This document shows positions 57,584 through 64,000 of a DNA stretch of 64,000 bases, one piece after another. Positions within the stretch are counted from its first letter, which is position 1. Each line of letters starts with the position of its first letter. A program made the translations under genes and the position numbers. This DNA is from Fomitopsis serialis. Taxonomy: Eukaryota; Basidiomycota; Agaricomycetes; Polyporales; Fomitopsidaceae. Below the pieces are notes generated by a model, which did not search any database, was not told the DNA's origin, and saw only the letters and a list, made by a program, of their open reading frames with translations. The DNA lies in NCBI RefSeq assembly GCF_022376445.1, contig NW_025954975.1, positions 310,001 through 374,000 of the forward strand, read 5' to 3'.

Positions 57584-58831
57584 CTAGCTCTCCAGGATTG
57601 AGAGGAGAATCCGGAACGGGAGGCGCGCCCTAGACTGTATCGCGTTGCCAACTGACTATGATGTTCTGCGCGCGAAGATGCATTGGCACAGAAATATCGA
57701 CTGTCCTCCGGCGCGGACCCTTTCAAACATGTCAGTGTGACGCCTATTACAAACAGCTTCAAATATACGTACCAAGCTACCTATGCCTTCTGACAGATTA
57801 GTTGACTTCGACGCTTTATAGATGCGTTGGAAGAACATTAAGAGCATCAAACCCATTGCCTCGGGGAAAACCGCACAGAACGCCCATGATGCAGTGCGGC
57901 AACCCGAAGACCCATCCATCTTCCCTGCCGAACGTCTGCGCATTTTTAGCCTGTGGATGTGCAGATGAGAACTGGCGTGTCACGATTTCCATGCCTAGTA
58001 TAGCCTTACCACCGAGCACAGCCGCCCCTGTCATATGTCTGGGAAACCCAGTCCTCTTAAGGGTATCTGACTCATGCGCTGTAGACAGATCGTGATCCGG
58101 GGCCAGCAAAACACTCTGTCAATGTCATGAGCAATAAGTACTAGAGTTCAGCGACAACTTTGAAGCGTCACCTTCACCTCTCTTCGGTACAATCGTAGCT
58201 GCCCGACTCATGGCGTCTGCAGTGTAGCTCCATCTGTGCTGCAAGGAGCCGAAAGTGGTACCGGAAAGCCATCGTTTAGCTGTACTAGTTGAAAAGCGAT
58301 CGGAACCGGGGACCCAGAGACATAGATGCTGGATAAAGCTAGCGCGCCGCAGTACTTGACCCCCTATCCCTTCATGGGAAGTCCTCACGATGCGTACAGA
58401 GACGTACCAAATGAGCAGGTCATAGACAGAAGATACAGCAAGCGGGGTGAGATGGCTGTGTAACACTGTTGGCGTTTCCTCCTCCATATGTAAACTATAC
58501 GTTTACAACTTCTTTAGGCAGGAGCTGGTCAATAAGCGCTAGTGTCTCGGCGTACCTTACTTGCGGCAGCTTGCTCGGGCACTCAAGCTTCAAAGTTCCT
58601 TATCAAATAATACGTCTTCATGGACGTCTTTGGGAGGCTTGATATGAGTATCAATGGGGGCGGCGGCATTGGTACCCAAGTAGACCCAAGTACGCGGAGG
58701 AGCGCGGGGGGCGAAATTGTGGCGTGGGTAACAGGCTCGATCCGGCGTGGCCGGTAAAGTCAAGGGTAGGAGCGCCAAGGTCCTCAGAAATTAACCACCA
58801 CCTATGCTGAACGCTGTCTGATATCCACCCT
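57584..58831. other. Possible small minus-strand gene, unresolved
   Basis: A minus-strand ATG at 58487 opens MEEETPTVLHSHL..VYDLLIW. Splicing a GTACGT...GATAG intron leads to VKYCGALALSSIYVSGSPVP and LVQLNDGFPVP before a stop near 58218. Minus-strand frames at 57656-58109 also look partly coding. No domain was recognised and the pieces could not be joined, so this may be a decayed gene. The region also holds the promoter of the Dicer-like gene. Confidence 0.25.
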
Positions 58832-61800
58832 ATGGCTGTCGCACTGCAAGACGTCAGCGACACCCTACTACCGCGCAAATACCAGGAGGAAATATTTGCG
58901 CGGGCGCAGCGCAGCAATGTCATCGCTGCGCTCGACACAGGGAGTGGCAAGACGTACATCAGTACGCTGCTCATCAAGTGGATATCAGCACGGGATGCCG
59001 GGTTGGGGAAAATCATCGTTTTCCTCGTTCCGAAGGTGGCTTTGGTAGAGCAGCAGGGGGACTTCATCGCCAGGCAGACCCCGCTGCGGGTCACGAAGTG
59101 TTGCGGGGCGACCGCAATCGACCTGGCGGACCGTGTGGGTTGGAAGAAAGAGCTGGGGGACACGGATGTGCTTGTCATGACCGGTATGTGTGCACTTCTG
59201 ATCGCGTCTGCGAGGTCATGAGAGCCCTGGATTGGTTGGGCCACGCTCCGCTTCCCTGCCGCACTGGCGGCAGGGCTACGGAGCGTTGCACGTCGTTCTG
59301 CGCCGTTCCATTTTGGTTAATCCACGGAGTTCATGCTTGTTTGTTGCTGGATGGTGCTCACTATCAGATAGCTCAGATATTTCTTAATATTCTGACTCAC
59401 TCGCACTGGAGCCTGGATAAGGTCAGCGGGTCCGAGACTTCTTTGGAATTCTCCTAATATCTTTTCAGGTGTCCCTCATGGTCTTCGACGAATGTCATCA
59501 CACGCGGAAGAATCATGCCTATAACGGTATCATGCGCGAATATTTCCAGTTCTCGATCGAACAGCGTCCCAAGATTTTCGGTATGACTGCGTCGCCAATT
59601 TGGAATCCCCGTGACGCCGTCGAGTCGCTGGCGACCTTGGAGAGAAACCTCGACGCCAAAGTCATCGCGGTCCGCGAGCACGTCGATGAATTGATGGGTC
59701 ATTCGCCGAGACCTGAAGAGGCAAGTAAATCCGAGGTAGTCTAACATACACAATCTGACAGTCCATACGCAGGTGCTACATGAGTATCCAGCGCCCCTGG
59801 ATATGTATTCAGCCTACCCGACGTACTCCCTCTGGAACCGTCTGCACTTAGAATCGCTCCCTTCTCACATCGACATTCCCGTGGACAAGATCCGCTCGAG
59901 ATACGACATCACCTACGCGAGCCTCGGTCCCTATGGCGCGGAGCTCTTTCTTTACAACGATATGAAACAACGCATCGCACAAATGCTGCTGCAAGCCAGT
60001 GGAGCCGAACGTGATTTCCTGTCATTCGCATACCCCGGGTACGGCCTCGATGACCTTCCGACATCTGGCACAATGAATACCGAGCTCCCGCCTGAGGTGG
60101 AGGATTTACAGGACGCCCTGATCGAGTTTCGCTCGTTCTTCGAGGAGACGAACGATCCGGAGGCCGAGCCGCTGACCGTTCATCTCAAATGGTGCTCGCC
60201 GAAAGTCCGAGAGCTCATCGACATCCTCTTCGAGCACTACACAGGGTCATTCCAAGGCATTGTCTTCGTTGAACAGCGTCATGTCGCGGCCTGCTTGGCG
60301 ACTATGCTCCCCCGTGTGCCGCAGCTCAGCCACCTCATCAAGGCCGGACAGCTCATCGGACACGGGGCGGCTAATCTAGCCAAGTCGCAAGTTAGGGGCA
60401 TGGCGCTCAGGACGCAGCAAGACATCGTCAAGATGTTCCGAGACAAACAAATCAACCTGCGTAAATGCTAATTTTTTGCATGGCGGATCATGCTAACTGA
60501 TGTCTTGTAGTCGTCGCGACATCTGTCGCAGAAGAGGGTCTCGACTTCCCGGTGAGTGTACCACTGTTTGACAGGATTGACGTGGCGGCTGATCGAAGCA
60601 CAGGCTTGCGATCTTGTCATTCGATTTGATCCTCTGCAACACATGGTTGGGTACTTGCAATCCCGCGGGCGCGCACGCCACAGAACCTCGAAGTTCATCA
60701 TCATGGTCCAAGAGGGCCATCTCACCCACGCCGCGCGCTACAAAGCGTTCTCAGAGAGCGAACCTCAATTACGCCTCGTGTACCAGAACCGCGATTTACG
60801 TGACCACAGCCCAGAACCCGGAGAGATCGAGGAAGAGGAGGAGCGAGACGACCCAGAGGACATCGCCGAACGAGAACGCTATATCGTGCCCCACACTGGG
60901 GCTGTCTTGACCTACAATAATGCCATCGGTCTGTTGAACCATCTCTGTTCGCTGATACCTCACGACAGATTCACTCCCGTCCATCTCCCGAAGTACACCG
61001 GTGACTTCAATTCCACCCTGCAGCTACCGTCAAGCCTGCCACTGCCGCAAGAACACCTAACCTACCATGGGCCAGAGAAGCGCTCCAAGAAGGAAGCAAA
61101 ACGAGCTGTTGCCTTCTTGGCCGTGAAGCAGCTGCACGCACTGAACGTCTTCGACGACTTCCTGTTGCCTGCCCAGAGCGGTTCTGCAGGTGATCACGAA
61201 GACGCCGACGGGCATACTATACAGGACGTCAGCCGTGTTCCATTCATGCTTGCTGACGTGCCGGTGCGAGACCCTTGGACGCGAGGCGCTGTGCAATACG
61301 TGCACGCAGTATACCTCGACGGTGTCCCGACAGCCGGTCTTGTCACCGGGACACTTCTGCCGCAAGTGGAACTGGTCTGCCAAGGCACGTATGTATCCAG
61401 CGGAGACAGCCAGCGAGTGGAATTCGATTCCAACAACGAATGGGAGCAGCGCAGGATGATGGAAGACTTCATGAGAATGGGACTATGGTGGTGCATCACT
61501 GGGAGAGGAATCACTCTACCACTGACGTGCTACCTGGTTCCGATCACTCACGATCTACAGGTCGACTGGGCCACCATCGAGAAGGCGGTCGCAAACCCTT
61601 ACGGCAACCCTGATTGGTCAATTGTGGGTGAAGAGCAATACTTCCACACGCTCGTTATGAACAAGATGGAGCACGGCAGGCCAATGCTGCTTCGCAAAAT
61701 ACGCCCTGACATCACCCCTATGTCTGTCCCTCCACATGGCTCGCGCGAATCGGGTTTCACGACGTACAGAGACTACTGGATCCAGAAGTTCACGAGAAGA

Positions 61801-63846
61801 GGCGTTGTACCCGAGGTCCCTGAAGATGGCCCGTGTGTCGAGGGTCAGCCGTATCCGCGCCATGCTGCGTGCGCGTATGCACTTGACAACTCCGGTGAGG
61901 GCCTAGCCGCCCCAATGATTGTTCCACTATCCATCCTCTACCCCATGGGCATGTGTAGATGGGCAGAGATGCCCGAGGATGTCTTCCGCACTTTCCACGT
62001 CTTACCCGAACTATGTCATCGCATTACGGACGTCTACCGCGCGCGAACCGCTCGAGCAGAGCTAGGCTTGCCCCCAATCACCGACGACCTGCTGATCCAG
62101 GCACTCACCGTACCGAGTGCAAACGCCGGTTTTAATAACCAGCGCCTCGAAACTCTCGGTGACGCCGTGCTCAAGCTTTCCACCGTCGTCCATCTGTTCA
62201 ATCGCTTCCCACATCGCCATGAGGGTCAACTGGATGCTCTACGCCGGACCTGCGTCTCGAATCGCACGCTCATGTCTCGAGCGCTCGAACACCGCTTAGA
62301 ACGGTACCTCACGAGCGAGGGTCAGAGCATGCGTCTCTGGAGATACACCCTGCCGCAGGACGCGGATCCATCGGAGATGGCACCTCGGAGACACGTGCCA
62401 CGTACATATCCGCGTAGAAGTTTGCAGGACTGCATGGAGGCCACACTAGGAGCTGCCTTCGTCACTGGTGGGATACAGATGGCTTTGCGCGCTGGCACAG
62501 CTCTTGGACTTAGTTTCGGCGGACCCTGCCCGTGGAACATGCGCTACAGCGGGCGCATCGCTGCAAGTCCGGTGGCGAGCCTCTTCAGCGATTTACAGGC
62601 AGCACTAGGATATCAGTTTCGCAGCGGGAAGCTTTTGCTAGAGGCAGTGACACATCCTTCGTTCGGGTCACTCGAAACGTCTTCGTATCAGCGACTGGAG
62701 TTTATGGGAGACGGTGAGTTCCTCCCACCTAATTGCAAATTATTACTAATAATCCTTTAGCACTCATTGACGTCGTCGTCATGAAGTACATGTACGACAA
62801 GTACCCAAAGGCCAACTCCGGGCAGCTCTCCTGGGCCCGATCTCGCGCCGTGTGCGCGCCAGCTCTGGCGTCTGTCGCCGTCAAGCGCCTCGGCCTCCAC
62901 AGACTTCTCCTCGTGAATAACGTTGAATTGAGCATAACCATCAGCAAATACGTGCCCATTATGGAGGAGCTCACGGATGAAGAGATCATCCACAATGCAT
63001 GGAAGCACGACCCGCCGAAGGCGGTCAGCGACGTGCTAGAAAGCGTGCTCGGCGCGGTTCTCGTTGATTCCGAATATGATTTTGAGAGGGCGATAAGTGT
63101 TGCGGAGTTTTGCATGCAGGGCCTGTTGTCGGTGCTGTCCCCGAACTTGCCAAAGGATCCCATCTCAGAGTTGATGATATGGGTTGCGAAGTCGGGGTGT
63201 AGGAAGGTCTCTTTCCAGTACGTGATTGTCGACTGAATTTCAACGAACTAAGCGCTGAACACAACTATCACACAGAAAGAGCATGAGTCGCCCGGAGATC
63301 AAACGCAACGACGGCATGTCTGTCGTCGTACACGACCAGATCATCGTCGGGCCTGTCATCGCCCCGAATCTCTCCCTCGCAAAGGGCCTCGCAGCCGAGC
63401 GCGCCAGAGCCCTCCTCTCGGATCAAAGTACCCCGCAGTGTCTGGCATGCCTATGTACCTGCGCGAAGGATGCCGCGGAAGTGGAAGGACGACAGGTCGC
63501 CGACGAGGAGCTGCCAGAAATCAAAGAGATCGACGACGAAACAGTGGAGGGCTTTGCGACCCTCGCCCGAATAATGGATGACGAGTTCAGCGGGCGCGTC
63601 GTAGAGACGCCCGAGTTGGTGAAGCATGAAGAACAACCGGAGGACGAGGACGACTGGGCCGAGCTTGAAGAGGTCGAGGCCGCGCTGGACACCGACACCG
63701 CAATGGCCGTCGACTCCGACAACGCGAGGTCCACGGCCACGCCGCCCGCGCCCGTCGTCGAGGTCACGAAGGCGGAGGCGGAGAATGACGCGAAGGATAT
63801 GGACATGGATATCGAAATGAACATGGACCCCCGGAGTCGGTCCTGA
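58832..63846 (+). CDS. Dicer-like ribonuclease III
   Basis: Eight exons (58832-59183, 59372-59421, 59469-59720, 59773-60460, 60511-60551, 60604-62713, 62761-63217, 63276-63846) join in frame to 1506 aa. Domains: DExH helicase with DTGSGKT (35-41), DECHH (141-145) and GMTASP; HelC ending QSRGRARH (near 482); Dicer dimerisation domain (NAIGLLNHLCSLIP, about 565-650); a PAZ-like region too diverged for me to confirm; RNase IIIa QRLETLGDAV (Glu977) with DCMEATLGAA; RNase IIIb QRLEFMGDAL (Glu1160) with DVLESVLGAV; a C-terminal dsRBD-like segment (about 1300-1370) and an acidic tail. Both RNase III centres look complete. It makes siRNAs in RNAi and transposon silencing. Intron 3 is GC-AG (GCAAGT donor at 59721). 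An inverted repeat follows 41 nt after the stop. Confidence 0.93.
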
Positions 63847-63887
63847 CTACGCGTGCCATGCATGCACGTCGCACCACCATCAAGTCT

Positions 63888-64000
63888 CCGCCCCGCTACC
63901 GCACGGCCGTCGCGCTCCCCGCGGTCCTCGACCCGAACGTTAGGAAAGTGTTCGGGTCGAGGACCGCGGGGGGCGCGACGGCCGCGCGGTAGCGGGGCGG
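63888..64000. repeat. 51-bp inverted repeat with 11-nt loop downstream of the Dicer-like gene
   Basis: 63888-63938 is the reverse complement of 63950-64000 with only two mismatches, one of them a G-U-compatible change. The loop GTTAGGAAAGT is 63939-63949. The right arm ends exactly at the window edge, so the repeat may be longer. It could be a real hairpin in the 3' UTR, part of a larger inverted duplication, or an assembly fold-back. Confidence 0.9.

Noticed and set aside
58651..59244. 197-codon minus-strand frame
   Set aside because: Antisense shadow of the first Dicer exon.

Overview
The window looks like nuclear DNA of a filamentous basidiomycete, probably an Agaricomycete. Genes on both strands are split by many short (about 45-85 nt) GT-AG introns. 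Housekeeping proteins read as fungal orthologues (Cdc42, SF3B4/Hsh49, EMC4, CBP4, Sip5, a phosducin-like protein, a Dicer-like protein). F-box, OPT-transporter and PPxY-tailed membrane proteins of the type common in Agaricomycetes are also present. Placement below class is inference. All exon joins given here were worked out by hand from reading frame, splice sites and family similarity; none is backed by transcripts.

Layout. 0-10 kb: a degenerate SGNH (GDSL) hydrolase with an acidic insert, an AhpD-like protein, an APH-type kinase-fold protein between direct repeats, SIP5 and CBP4. 10.3-34.7 kb: a repeat-rich accessory block built around about ten copies of one kinase-like family. Three copies are intact, one is split by a 2.2-kb DNA transposon, and the rest are frameshifted, deleted or fragmentary. 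The same block holds nested Tc1/mariner-like elements, a 1.4-kb inverted duplication, an L-rhamnose mutarotase, a spartin/senescence-domain protein and SF3B4. 35-38.5 kb: two related small secreted-peptide precursors, one a clear Kex2-processed repeat protein with five heptapeptide cores. 39-52 kb: EMC4, CDC42, an F-box protein, a roughly 20-exon OPT transporter and a phosducin-like protein. 52-58.8 kb: direct repeats, an unrecognised gene and a single-pass membrane protein. 58.8-64 kb: a complete Dicer-like gene followed 41 nt after its stop by a near-perfect 51-bp inverted repeat that reaches the window edge.

No operon-like logic is expected or seen. The main functional stories are (1) expansion and decay of a truncated kinase-like family, with two transposon insertions datable against an empty paralogous site; (2) a tandem pair of secreted peptide precursors sharing a core-promoter motif; and (3) an RNAi Dicer gene with a Dicer-substrate-like hairpin directly downstream. 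No tRNA, rRNA, CRISPR array or viral gene was recognised.
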